From: GCA-002790615 sp964438025
GTDB taxonomy: Bacteria; Patescibacteriota; Minisyncoccia; Moranbacterales; UBA2206
Direction of reading: 5' to 3'
Length of the DNA stretch: 60,714 bases
Assembly (NCBI GenBank): GCA_964438025.1
Contig: CAYTIK010000002.1
Location: forward strand, 1-60,714
How positions within the stretch are numbered: the first letter of the stretch is position 1; every line of letters starts with the position of its first letter. This document shows positions 32,950 through 41,005 of the stretch, piece after piece. Position numbers and translations under genes: made by a program. The notes beneath the pieces are model-generated. The model saw only the letters and a program-made list of their open reading frames with translations. It was not told the origin of the DNA and did not search any database.

Positions 32950-33022
32950 AGCCCGCGACCGGGATTGAACCGATGACCTATGCGTTACGAATGCATCGCT
33001 CTACCAACTGAGCTACGCGGGC
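32950..33022 (-). tRNA. tRNA-Thr(CGT)
   Basis: Read on the minus strand: acceptor GCCCGCG/CGCGGGC, D-arm GCTCAGTTGGTAGAGC, anticodon loop TTCGTAA with anticodon CGT, T-arm around GGTTCAATCC. The last pair of the anticodon stem is an A-C mismatch. The discriminator is U, as in tRNA-Thr(GGT) at the window start. CCA is not encoded. It is convergent with porB. Confidence 0.9.
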
Positions 33023-33133
33023 GGATAAATCTACCAACTGCTTGCCCCGTTATTCCGCCTCGGAATTTTACGGGGAGCTAAGATGGCATAAAATTATCTT
33101 ACCTTATAATCTAATTTTTTTCAATAATTATTT

Positions 33134-33655
33134 ATGCAAACTTATATCTGTCAAATTTGCGGAGACGCATACCTCGGCGAAGGTAAACCAACGGAGTGCC
33201 CGTTTTGCGGAGCGCCGGGAAATTTTATCAAATCAGGAAAAGAAGCGAAACCAATTTTGAATGATAAAATAGAAATCAGCGAGGTTTCGCGTAAAAATCT
33301 GGAAGAAACCTATAATCTGGAAGTCAAAGCCTCGGCGATTTATACCTGTATGGCTGGCAAGGCCAAAACTTATGAAGTGAAAGCGATGTTTAAACGTTTG
33401 GCAAAAGTAGAATTGGAGCACGCGGTTATCGCCACTAAACTTTTAGGCAAACCAGCGCCGGTCATTGTACCGCAAGAATGCGCGGATGAAGATATGGAAA
33501 ATTTTCAAGCCACCGTCGCGTTGGAAAAACACGCGACGCAGGTTTACGTTAAATTCCTGCAGGAAGCGACAGAAACCAACATCCGCATTTTGTTCAATGC
33601 CCTGAATCAAGTCGAAGCCGACCACATTAAATTAATGGAAAATTATCTGGTTTAA
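33134..33655 (+). CDS. Rubrerythrin, N-terminal rubredoxin form
   Basis: A peroxide-reducing non-haem iron protein of anaerobes. 173 aa. The rubredoxin-like zinc/iron site comes first, C6-x2-C9 and C22-x2-C25 (YICQICGDAY, ECPFCGAP), and the ferritin-like four-helix domain follows, with diiron glutamates in LEVKASAIY, VELEHAVIA, LEKHATQVY and QVEADHI. This is the reversed domain order compared with classic rubrerythrin. TATAAT near 33103-33110 may be its promoter. It fits an anaerobic, ferredoxin-using metabolism. Confidence 0.92.
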   Translation: MQTYICQICGDAYLGEGKPTECPFCGAPGNFIKSGKEAKPILNDKIEISEVSRKNLEETYNLEVKASAIYTCMAGKAKTYEVKAMFKRLAKVELEHAVIATKLLGKPAPVIVPQECADEDMENFQATVALEKHATQVYVKFLQEATETNIRILFNALNQVEADHIKLMENYLV

Positions 33656-33741
33656 ATTATAAATGATTGAATTTAATGAAAACTCTGGTTATTATGCCAG
33701 TTCTTTTCAAATGGTATTAATAATTAAAAAAAGAAAAATTA

Positions 33742-35124
33742 ATGAGTCGATTTTTAACCAAGAAATGGATCATCAGTCTGATTTTGATGGTTGTTATATT
33801 AGTCGGAGGATTTTTTATTGTCTCCTATGCTAAAGATAATAAAGTGAGCATCGCGGTAAATTCTTTGTCAGTTTTGAATAAAATATCCCAATTACTTCCC
33901 ATTGAGGCCGATACTAAAAAAGAAATCAATGTGGTAAATAGCCTGGCGGAAGCCTTGACAAAAAACGACAATGTGGAAAAAAGTTTTCTATTGATGCTGC
34001 AAAATAATATGGAACTGCGGCCCGGCGGCGGATTTTTGGGGCAATATGCAGTGATTAAAATCAAGAATGGGCAGGTGACGTATACTTATTTTGAAGATGC
34101 CAACCTACTGGACCAGCGGATTACCGCCAAAGTCACTCCGCCTTATCCGTTTACCCGGATGATGCAACTCAAAAAGTGGAAATTCCGCGATTCCAATTTT
34201 TCTCCGGATTTTCCCACTAATGTGGAAAAAGCTAAATATTTTTACCGTTTGGCCGGAAAAAATTCCAACTTTGACGGGGTGATTGCGGTCAATTCGGATG
34301 TCTTGCTGGACATTTTAAAATTAACCGGTCCGGTTACCGTTCCCGGTTATGCCGGCGAATATAATAGCCAAAATGCGGTTTTGAGGCTAGAAGAGCAGGT
34401 GGAAAAGGCTTATATCATGAATCCGGAAATCGACACGCAAAATCGCAAAGCCATAATGAAAAAAATGGCGGCGATTTTAGTTGATAAATTGACGCAGCTC
34501 AATAATATCCCCAAGCTGGCAGAACTGTTTCTGGAAGAATTGCAAAATAAAAATATCATGCTGAATTTTCAGGATCCAGACTTACAGAATTTAGCGGCGG
34601 AAGTTTATTGGGACGGCCGGGTGGCTTACGGCTGGGGTTCGGATTTTTTGATGGCAGTAGATGCCAACATGGGGGCGCTGAAAACAGATTATTATATGCG
34701 CCGAACCATCACTTACCGGATCGATTTGGATCAGGAAAAGCCGGTGGTGGATTTGAATATTCTGTATAAAAATACGGCGCCTTACGGCGATTGGCGCACC
34801 AGCGATTATCATTCTTATCTGCGGGTCTACGTTCCCAAAGGCGCCAACCTTTTGGAAAGAGAAATGGTGAGTTATCCAAACATCCAAGAAGAAAAAGATA
34901 AAACTTACTTCGGTTTCATCGTGCATGTTTTGATCGGCCGAGAGACCAATGCCCGCCTGAAATACGAATTGCCGGCTAATTTTGATAAAAATAATTATCG
35001 GCTTTTGATCCAGAAACAATCCGGCGTGGGCGACGTGCCGGTCAAGGCGACCATCAAGAAAGGCGGCCGGGAATTTACCCAGGAACAAACCATGATCAAG
35101 GATTTGAAATTTGAGTTTAAATAA
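33742..35124 (+). CDS. DUF4012 domain protein, membrane-anchored
   Basis: 460 aa with one N-terminal membrane helix (residues 9-30) and the rest outside the cell. The DUF4012 core is recognisable: LLMLQNNMELRPGGGFLGQYAV, the YFEDANLLD stretch, RDSNFSPDFPTNVEKAKYFY, and DGVIAVNSDVLLDILKLTGPV. The fold is not enzymatically characterised; members are frequent near glycan genes in CPR bacteria and actinobacteria. It is directly followed (5 bases) by a glycosyltransferase, which supports a role in surface polysaccharide attachment or processing. Confidence 0.88.
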   Translation: MSRFLTKKWIISLILMVVILVGGFFIVSYAKDNKVSIAVNSLSVLNKISQLLPIEADTKKEINVVNSLAEALTKNDNVEKSFLLMLQNNMELRPGGGFLGQYAVIKIKNGQVTYTYFEDANLLDQRITAKVTPPYPFTRMMQLKKWKFRDSNFSPDFPTNVEKAKYFYRLAGKNSNFDGVIAVNSDVLLDILKLTGPVTVPGYAGEYNSQNAVLRLEEQVEKAYIMNPEIDTQNRKAIMKKMAAILVDKLTQLNNIPKLAELFLEELQNKNIMLNFQDPDLQNLAAEVYWDGRVAYGWGSDFLMAVDANMGALKTDYYMRRTITYRIDLDQEKPVVDLNILYKNTAPYGDWRTSDYHSYLRVYVPKGANLLEREMVSYPNIQEEKDKTYFGFIVHVLIGRETNARLKYELPANFDKNNYRLLIQKQSGVGDVPVKATIKKGGREFTQEQTMIKDLKFEFK

Positions 35125-35129
35125 TTTTT

Positions 35130-36320
35130 ATGCAAACTTTTTTAATCAGGCTCGGCAAGGCAGTAAAAATTCTCCAACAGGAGGGCTTATTTAGCGGAGG
35201 CCGGAGAATTATCAGTCTGCTGGCAGTTTTATTCCGAAAAGTAAAACCCGGCGATATCCTTTTCATAACCTCTGGAGTAGGCGATAGCGCGCGCTATCGC
35301 ACAGCCAATGTGGCGGAAGAATTAGAGATGCAAGGTTTTAAATGTTCTATTGCCATTCAGGATAATCCGTTTTTAACCAGCTATGCGGATAAATTCCAGA
35401 TTTTTATTTTCCACCGGGTTTTGTTTACTGCCAAGGTTAGAAAATTAATCGAAAAAATAAAAACGCAAGGCAAAGAAATTATTTTTGAAACGGACGACTT
35501 AATTTTTGATTCCCGCTATTTCAAAGAAATGGATTATCAAAAAGAAATTAATTCATGGGAAAGGAAAATGTATGAAAATGATGGGGTAGGGGCGGAAATA
35601 TTGAAAGATCCTTACATTAAAGTTTGCACGACCACAACAATCTATCTAGCCGATAAATTACGAGAGTACGGAAAAAAAGTTTTCATCGTGCCGAACAAAT
35701 TATCCAAAAATGATATAAAAATAGCGGAAAAAATTAATCATTCGAAATTCAATCCGCCGGCTGGCGGACAAAATTCTATCAAACTTGGTTATTTTTCCGG
35801 CACTCTTTCTCACAACAAAGATTTTGCGGTAATTACGGAAGCGCTGATGCAGATTATGGAAAAATTTCCACAAGTGGAATTATTTTTAGTTGGACCGCTG
35901 GATGTGGAAAATAAATTGCATAAATTCAAAGAGCGAATCAAACAGTTGCCTTATGTTCCGCGCGAAAAACATTTTGCCAATATTGCTTCCATAGATATCA
36001 ACTTAGCACCCCTCGAAATGGGCAACCCGTTTTGCGAGTCCAAGTCCGAACTCAAATTTTTCGAGGCGGGGATAGTGGCAGTGCCCACTGTTTCCAGCGC
36101 TACCAAGACCTTCCAAGAGGCGATTTTAGACGGGATTGATGGCTTTCTGGCATCTGATACCCGCGAGTGGGTAAATAAGCTTTCCAGGCTCATTTTAGAG
36201 CCTAAATTGAGACTGGAAATGAGCCAAAAAGCGCAGGAAAAAGTTCTGCAAAAATACACTACAGCTAATGCCAAAAACGAGGAATACTACGCTTATTTAA
36301 AATCTAGGTTTTTAACATAG
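35130..36320 (+). CDS. Glycosyltransferase, GT-B fold (GT4-like)
   Basis: A 396-aa transferase. The C-terminal nucleotide-sugar half has GYFSGTLSHNKDF, VELFLVGPLD and the E-x7-E-like region SKSELKFFEAGIVAVPTVSS; the N-terminal acceptor half has ITSGVGDSARYRTANVAEEL. It lacks membrane helices, so it is cytoplasmic or peripheral. Residues ~208-213 (PPAGGQ) come from a short palindrome (35753-35768) in frame. Paired with the DUF4012 gene 5 bases upstream. Donor and acceptor unknown. Confidence 0.82.
   Translation: MQTFLIRLGKAVKILQQEGLFSGGRRIISLLAVLFRKVKPGDILFITSGVGDSARYRTANVAEELEMQGFKCSIAIQDNPFLTSYADKFQIFIFHRVLFTAKVRKLIEKIKTQGKEIIFETDDLIFDSRYFKEMDYQKEINSWERKMYENDGVGAEILKDPYIKVCTTTTIYLADKLREYGKKVFIVPNKLSKNDIKIAEKINHSKFNPPAGGQNSIKLGYFSGTLSHNKDFAVITEALMQIMEKFPQVELFLVGPLDVENKLHKFKERIKQLPYVPREKHFANIASIDINLAPLEMGNPFCESKSELKFFEAGIVAVPTVSSATKTFQEAILDGIDGFLASDTREWVNKLSRLILEPKLRLEMSQKAQEKVLQKYTTANAKNEEYYAYLKSRFLT
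35753..35768. repeat. Short in-frame palindrome in a glycosyltransferase gene
   Basis: TCCGCC-GGCT-GGCGGA, GC-rich in an AT-rich gene, lying at the junction between the two glycosyltransferase domains. Confidence 0.45.
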
Positions 36321-36391
36321 TTTGTAAATTACAATCAAAGCTATTTTTATAAAAAATAGTTATTATACTATAAAAATAAGGTTTTTTATTC

Positions 36392-36421
36392 TTCCATTCA
36401 ACCATTAATGGATGAATGGAT
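36392..36421. repeat. CATCCATTCA palindromic repeat, copy 1
   Basis: TCCATTCAACCATTAATGGATGAATGGA is an almost perfect palindrome around CCATTAATGG. Related copies lie at 36950-36978 (degenerate right half) and 40209-40240 (full length). Confidence 0.75.
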
Positions 36422-36464
36422 AAAGAATTTTTTTTTAGAGCTGTTAAAAATTATAAATTTTTTT

Positions 36465-36872
36465 ATGGCAAAGATTAAATCTTATCAGATTGATCCAAGG
36501 GAAAAATATCGAATTATAAATGATTTTTTTGAAATAATTTTTAATTTAAAATCAAAAAAAGAGATAGTTGATTTTTTTGTAGGTCTTTTAACTCCAGGTG
36601 AAGCGGTTATGATGGCCAGGAGAATCCAAGTGGCAAAGATGATTGTTGAAGGGAAGGGGTATGATGAAATAATGAAACAAATGAAAGTTAGCTGCCAGAC
36701 GGTTACAAAAATAGAACATTGGCTGCATGATAAAGGAGAAGAATATAATGTTTGGATTACGCGTTGTTTAAATGAATTAAATAGAAGTAATAAGAATAAA
36801 GATTTTAAATATCGGACGAATCAATTAGATAAATATCCCGGACATCGTTTATTAAAAGAATTGCTGGGGTAA
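36465..36872 (+). CDS. TrpR/YerC-family DNA-binding regulator
   Basis: A small helical regulator with a TrpR-type helix-turn-helix. 135 aa from the ATG at 36465. The family core is FLVGLLTPGEAVMMARRIQV-like (here FFVGLLTPGEAVMMARR) followed by the recognition part GYDEIMKQMKVSCQTVTKIEHWL. An upstream ATG at 36408 would add 19 residues, but it lies inside a palindromic repeat, so the downstream start is preferred. The tail after the HTH (LNRSNKNKDFKYRTNQLDKYPG) is longer than in YerC. Target genes unknown; no tryptophan genes are in the window. Confidence 0.82.
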   Translation: MAKIKSYQIDPREKYRIINDFFEIIFNLKSKKEIVDFFVGLLTPGEAVMMARRIQVAKMIVEGKGYDEIMKQMKVSCQTVTKIEHWLHDKGEEYNVWITRCLNELNRSNKNKDFKYRTNQLDKYPGHRLLKELLG

Positions 36873-36949
36873 ATATTTTTTATTTGCGCGTGTTTGTATG
36901 TATATGGATAAAGGGCCCATTGAGCTACTTTCAAATGAAATTGGTTGTT

Positions 36950-36978
36950 CATCCATTCAACCATTAAAGGATATATGG
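36950..36978. repeat. CATCCATTCA palindromic repeat, copy 2 (degenerate)
   Basis: CATCCATTCAACCATTAAAGGATATATGG; the left arm is intact and the right arm has diverged. The rest of the 36873-37123 gap shows only a possible extended -10 box, TGATATAAT near 37041-37049. Confidence 0.6.
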
Positions 36979-37135
36979 CTTATGGCGCATTTTGTGTGTA
37001 GCAGGTTGTATATAGTTTGCTATTGTGGTATTTTTGTGTCGTGATATAATTTGAGCAATATTTAGTTTTTTAATTAATTTAAGCCAAAGCAATTTTCACA
37101 AAATAAAAAACTTTGCGGAGGTTGTGGGAAAAAAT

Positions 37136-37420
37136 ATGTTTTCGTATCCGGACATAGATCTAAAAATATCCATCGCGCTGTTGGTAGTTTCTTTTATAAT
37201 TGGATTGATAACTTGGGGATTTTCCAAGAAGTGGCTCTTGGGATTGGTGGTTTTTTCTATTTTAGGAAATTTATCATTTTTAGTTAATATCGAATCTAGA
37301 ATGTTTTATATTTACCATTTAAAATGGTTAAAATTTTTCGCTTTATTTATCTGGCCATTTATTAATATAGTTTTAATAATAATTTATAGAAAACAAAAAA
37401 ATGAAACCAAAATCAAGTAG
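37136..37420 (+). CDS. Small membrane protein with three helices, unknown
   Basis: 94 aa from the ATG at 37136 (a GTG at 37124 lies only 2 bases after the GGAGG at 37117-37121 and is less likely). Three hydrophobic segments: ISIALLVVSFIIGLITWGF, LLGLVVFSILGNLSFLV and FFALFIWPFINIVLIIIY. A basic tail follows. It overlaps the start of the secreted lipase gene by 20 bases, so the two are translated from one mRNA; it could aid its export or protect the cell, but this is inference from position only. Confidence 0.65.
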   Translation: MFSYPDIDLKISIALLVVSFIIGLITWGFSKKWLLGLVVFSILGNLSFLVNIESRMFYIYHLKWLKFFALFIWPFINIVLIIIYRKQKNETKIK

Positions 37421-40094
37421 ACATTTTTTAATTGGTTTCCTTATTTTTATTTTTATTTTGGCTCCGGTTTCTTCAGCTAAAATATTTTCTCTCGAATATT
37501 TTGGCGCTCAAGCCGAGGGAGAAGAAATAATTTCGGAATATACAGAATGGAATGCAAATAAAACAATAAACAGTAACATATTAATTGAATCGGGCGCGAC
37601 TTTGGTCATTAAACAAGGAGTAACGATAACTTTTGACGGCAGAGGAATAGATATTTATGGCACAATGGTCGCAAGCGGAACAAAGGGAAATCCGGTGGTT
37701 TTTAAAAAATCTGAAAGCCCATGGGGTTATTCAATAGCGGTAAAGGCAGAGGGAAAATTAATAATGAGAAATGCGGATGTAAGCGGAGGAGGATATAGCG
37801 CCACTACCATGAGAGGGAAATCCATATTCAACAGCGCTTTAGCTTACGGCTATATAACCGGCGGCATCGATGTTCTGGGAGGATGGTTTTATGCTGAAGA
37901 AAGTAATTTTCATGACAATGAAACGGCGATTTATGTCAGTAATCAAAATCCGGACAGGATAAAAGTAAACAAAAACAAGTTTTCCAATAATTCCGATTTT
38001 GACGTTTACTATTCCGGATCTTCCGGGAATAATTTTGATTTTAGATATAACTGGTGGGGAACTCCCGCTGGTCCGCCAAAAATATGCGATTCACCTAATG
38101 CTTGCTGGTATGGAAAATTTGAAGGAGAAGTTAATTTTTCCGATTGGCTGACTGCGGAAAATTTTCGCGATCCGGTAATAATAATTCCCGGAATTTTGGG
38201 TTCGGAAAAAGAAGAGGGGGTTTGGCAAATCGATCCGGTTTTTCATACGTATGATAATTTATATGAAGAATTTATCCAAAATGGATATGTGCCCGAGAAA
38301 AACTTGTTTACTTTTCCCTATGAATGGAGAAACAGCAATGTTGAAAATGCCCGGCTCTTAAAAAATAAAATTGCCGAAATAAAAAATACGGCGGGTTGGC
38401 CGAAAGTGGATATTGTCGCTCATTCCATGGGCGGACTTTTAGCGAGAGAATATATAGAATCTGGTGATTATAATAATGATATCAATCAATTAATAACTCT
38501 CGGAACTCCCAACAATGGAGCGCCGGAAGCGTATTTGAAATGGGAAGCGGGAGCGTTTACTCTTAATCTCTCGGATATTTATTTAAAGCATAAATTTTCA
38601 CAAGAAGCCGCAGAGAACGGGTATGATTTATTCCACTATATTCAAAGCAAAATTACTTCCGTCAAAGAACTTCTTCCGGTTTATGGATATCTGTATGATG
38701 TGAATAACGGAAATGAGTTAAAAGAATATAACGCTACTAACTATCCGATTAATACCTTCCTTGAAAATCTTAATTTGGATATACAAAAAGAAAAATTATT
38801 AAAGGTGGAGTTTGATAAGATTGTTGGAAATGTGAATGATGAAGGTAGCACAACCACAGGATTCAAAGTGGTGGATGCTGATATGGGGGAATATTGGGAA
38901 CATGGCTATCCGCATGGTTTTGAGATTCCAATTATTGGAGACAGAGGCATTGTTTATAATAATGGAGATGGAACTGTCCCCCTTGAGTCTGCCAAAAGTG
39001 AAAATATTTTTGCGGATGAAGTTATAGAATTAGATTCTTCGCACAGAGAACTGCCTACCAACGCCCAAAAGGAGATTATAAAAATTTTAACCGGTGTAGA
39101 GCCGGATGATGTGGTGGAAAGCAATTTAATTAGAGATTTATTGTTTGTTTCGGTGTATTCCCCCATCGACATCCAGGTTGTGGCGCCGGATGGGAAAAAA
39201 GTCGGGAAGGATTTTGCCACCGGCGAAATTATCAATGAAATAGACGGCGCGTATTATTCCGGTTCCGGAACGGAAAATGAATTTTTAACCATTCCTAATC
39301 CTGATGACGGAGAATATAAAATTCTGACGCAAGGCACGGGAGACGGGGAATATAAAATTGAGGCGGCAAAAATTACCGAAGATCCGGATACGGGAATAGC
39401 CAGTGAATCAACGGTAGAAATAATCGGAACTGCCACTCTGGGCCAAGAAGAAGAGAAAAAAATTAACGTAGCAGGGAGTGAGATTACGACTGAAAATCAG
39501 GATACGATAGCTCCCGAAATTTCCATTGCGTCTCCAGAAGAGAATAAAAATTATCTGAATAATCAAATTATTACGATAACTTATCAAATTACAGATAATC
39601 AATCTCCGGCGGAAAAAATTCAATCCCAGGCAACATGGGACGGCGTTAATTTGATTGGCAACAAAATCGACCTGGCTTTCCAGCATCTGGGCGAACATCA
39701 GTTTAAAATAACCGCCGCTGACGAAGCGGGAAATTTTAAAGAAAAAGAAATAGTTTTTCGGACCAGAACCAATCTTAAAGCGGTGGATGACAATATTAAT
39801 CGTTATGCGGTCCTGAAATTAATTAAAAATAAAGCCGATAAGACGGTTTTGCTTTCTCGGATCAGGCTGATCCAGGAAATTGAAAAAATGATAGAAATAA
39901 TAAAAAATAGCTGGTTTTTTAAGAGTAAAGTCAAGGAAAAACTTATCGCCGTATTTGAAAGGCAAATCAACCAACACTTGGAATGGATGATAAATTATAT
40001 TGAGAAAAGATCTTTGCTAAAATTCAAAAATGGGATTGATCCGAAAGTCGGAGATCTTTTAATCGAAAGCTTGAATTTCTTAAAAAACAACTAA
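37401..40094 (+). CDS. Secreted beta-helix / LCAT-like lipase or acyltransferase
   Basis: 897 aa. Residues 1-25 form a signal peptide. Residues ~50-240 look like a right-handed parallel beta-helix (repeated short strands, NNWGTP-like RYNWWGTPAGP end). Residues ~255-560 are an alpha/beta hydrolase of the lecithin:cholesterol acyltransferase type: oxyanion PGILGS (263-268), nucleophile S342 in VAHSMGGLLARE, likely acid D523 in NGDGTVPLES and H548 in SSHREL. Residues ~580-790 are beta-rich (DGEYKI repeats, Ig-like), and the C-terminal ~100 are helical. It probably acts on lipids or polyesters outside the cell. Very large compared with common bacterial lipases. Confidence 0.83.
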   Translation: MKPKSSRHFLIGFLIFIFILAPVSSAKIFSLEYFGAQAEGEEIISEYTEWNANKTINSNILIESGATLVIKQGVTITFDGRGIDIYGTMVASGTKGNPVVFKKSESPWGYSIAVKAEGKLIMRNADVSGGGYSATTMRGKSIFNSALAYGYITGGIDVLGGWFYAEESNFHDNETAIYVSNQNPDRIKVNKNKFSNNSDFDVYYSGSSGNNFDFRYNWWGTPAGPPKICDSPNACWYGKFEGEVNFSDWLTAENFRDPVIIIPGILGSEKEEGVWQIDPVFHTYDNLYEEFIQNGYVPEKNLFTFPYEWRNSNVENARLLKNKIAEIKNTAGWPKVDIVAHSMGGLLAREYIESGDYNNDINQLITLGTPNNGAPEAYLKWEAGAFTLNLSDIYLKHKFSQEAAENGYDLFHYIQSKITSVKELLPVYGYLYDVNNGNELKEYNATNYPINTFLENLNLDIQKEKLLKVEFDKIVGNVNDEGSTTTGFKVVDADMGEYWEHGYPHGFEIPIIGDRGIVYNNGDGTVPLESAKSENIFADEVIELDSSHRELPTNAQKEIIKILTGVEPDDVVESNLIRDLLFVSVYSPIDIQVVAPDGKKVGKDFATGEIINEIDGAYYSGSGTENEFLTIPNPDDGEYKILTQGTGDGEYKIEAAKITEDPDTGIASESTVEIIGTATLGQEEEKKINVAGSEITTENQDTIAPEISIASPEENKNYLNNQIITITYQITDNQSPAEKIQSQATWDGVNLIGNKIDLAFQHLGEHQFKITAADEAGNFKEKEIVFRTRTNLKAVDDNINRYAVLKLIKNKADKTVLLSRIRLIQEIEKMIEIIKNSWFFKSKVKEKLIAVFERQINQHLEWMINYIEKRSLLKFKNGIDPKVGDLLIESLNFLKNN

Positions 40095-40117
40095 AAAACC
40101 AAAAATCCGGATAAAAT

Positions 40118-40145
40118 AAAATTGAGGACGGTCCTCAATTTTATT
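40118..40145. terminator. Bidirectional terminator 1
   Basis: Perfect 12-bp arms AAAATTGAGGAC/GTCCTCAATTTT, with an A-run before and T-rich sequence after. It sits between convergent genes. Confidence 0.85.
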
Positions 40146-40158
40146 TGTGTATGGGTGT

Positions 40159-40191
40159 AAAAAAAGTCCAAGGATAGCCCTTGGATTTTTT
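40159..40191. terminator. Bidirectional terminator 2
   Basis: AAAAAGTCCAAGG pairs with CCTTGGATTTTTT around a short loop, 13 bases after terminator 1. Confidence 0.8.
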
Positions 40192-40208
40192 AGTTGTTAG
40201 GATTTTTT

Positions 40209-40240
40209 CATCCATTCAACCATTAATGGATGAATGGATG
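40209..40240. repeat. CATCCATTCA palindromic repeat, copy 3 (full)
   Basis: CATCCATTCA and TGAATGGATG flank CCATTAATGG, giving a 32-bp palindrome in the convergent intergenic region. Confidence 0.8.
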
Positions 40241-40330
40241 AAAAATGAAAGCAGCTATTGATGAAAAATAAAAGCGGCTGCGGTTGCCAGTTTTTTGGTT
40301 TGGATATTTCGGATTAATTCGCTGATTCTG

Positions 40331-41005
40331 TTATAGAAGAATGAGGAGGGTGACTAGGGCGAAGGAAAAAATAAGGAAAGAGAAGACGATGAAGTTGAGG
40401 AAGGTACTTTTCAAAAACCACGGCTTGTATTGCGAAATCCGCTGATTCATTTCACGGATGTTGCCCCAAAGATTTTCATTTTGGTAAGCCGGGCGGATGG
40501 CCAAAGCTTGGTTGGCTAATTTTTCTCCAGCTACGGAAAAAAGTTCGCTGCCGGCGGGCGAGTTTTCCAGTAAAAATATTTTTGCTTTCTTGCCGTTTTC
40601 CAAGCGGGGAGCATAAGTCAGAGAAAGGCAGAAAATTTTATTTTCCGCAGCGGCGATTTTGGCAAAACGGAAAGGATAAGAATTCTCCGCGTCTAAAGAC
40701 GAAACTTTCAGCGAGTCTTTTCTTAAAACCTGCCGGCAAGTTTCATCGCTAAGCTGCAGGTCAATAATGCCGCCCGGCTTGATGCCGGAACCGCTAAAAA
40801 GAATATCAATCCGGGACAAGTTGTCGCGTGAAGCGATAAATTTCTGGTTGAGCGATTTGGCGACTTCCAAATCTATTTTTTCTCCCTTGGCTAATTTCCA
40901 ATTGGTGTCAGGAAAAGACCAGAGCTTGACCAGGCGGAAAAAAACGAAAAAAACCGCCAGTAGCAAGATGATTAAAAAGAGATGTTTGTGGGAGAAATTT
41001 TTCAT
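40331..41005 (-). CDS. Unknown membrane protein coupled to DUF2142
   Basis: 224 aa. Membrane helices at both ends (residues 8-26 and about 200-222) with a ~170-residue external domain of beta-like character between them. It has two external cysteines (SDETCRQ and ENKIFCLSL). Its ATG overlaps the stop of the DUF2142 gene (ATGA at 41002-41005), so the two are translationally coupled. I do not recognise a family. The context suggests an accessory subunit of the DUF2142 glycosyltransferase-like protein. Confidence 0.7.
   Translation of the reverse strand: MKNFSHKHLFLIILLLAVFFVFFRLVKLWSFPDTNWKLAKGEKIDLEVAKSLNQKFIASRDNLSRIDILFSGSGIKPGGIIDLQLSDETCRQVLRKDSLKVSSLDAENSYPFRFAKIAAAENKIFCLSLTYAPRLENGKKAKIFLLENSPAGSELFSVAGEKLANQALAIRPAYQNENLWGNIREMNQRISQYKPWFLKSTFLNFIVFSFLIFSFALVTLLILL

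Noticed and set aside
33042..33260. Open frame of 72 codons upstream of the rubrerythrin gene
   Set aside because: It overlaps the rubrerythrin start in another frame and the promoter region; no family features.
36408..36464. N-terminal extension of the TrpR-like regulator
   Set aside because: The ATG lies in a palindromic repeat and the extra residues do not match the family.
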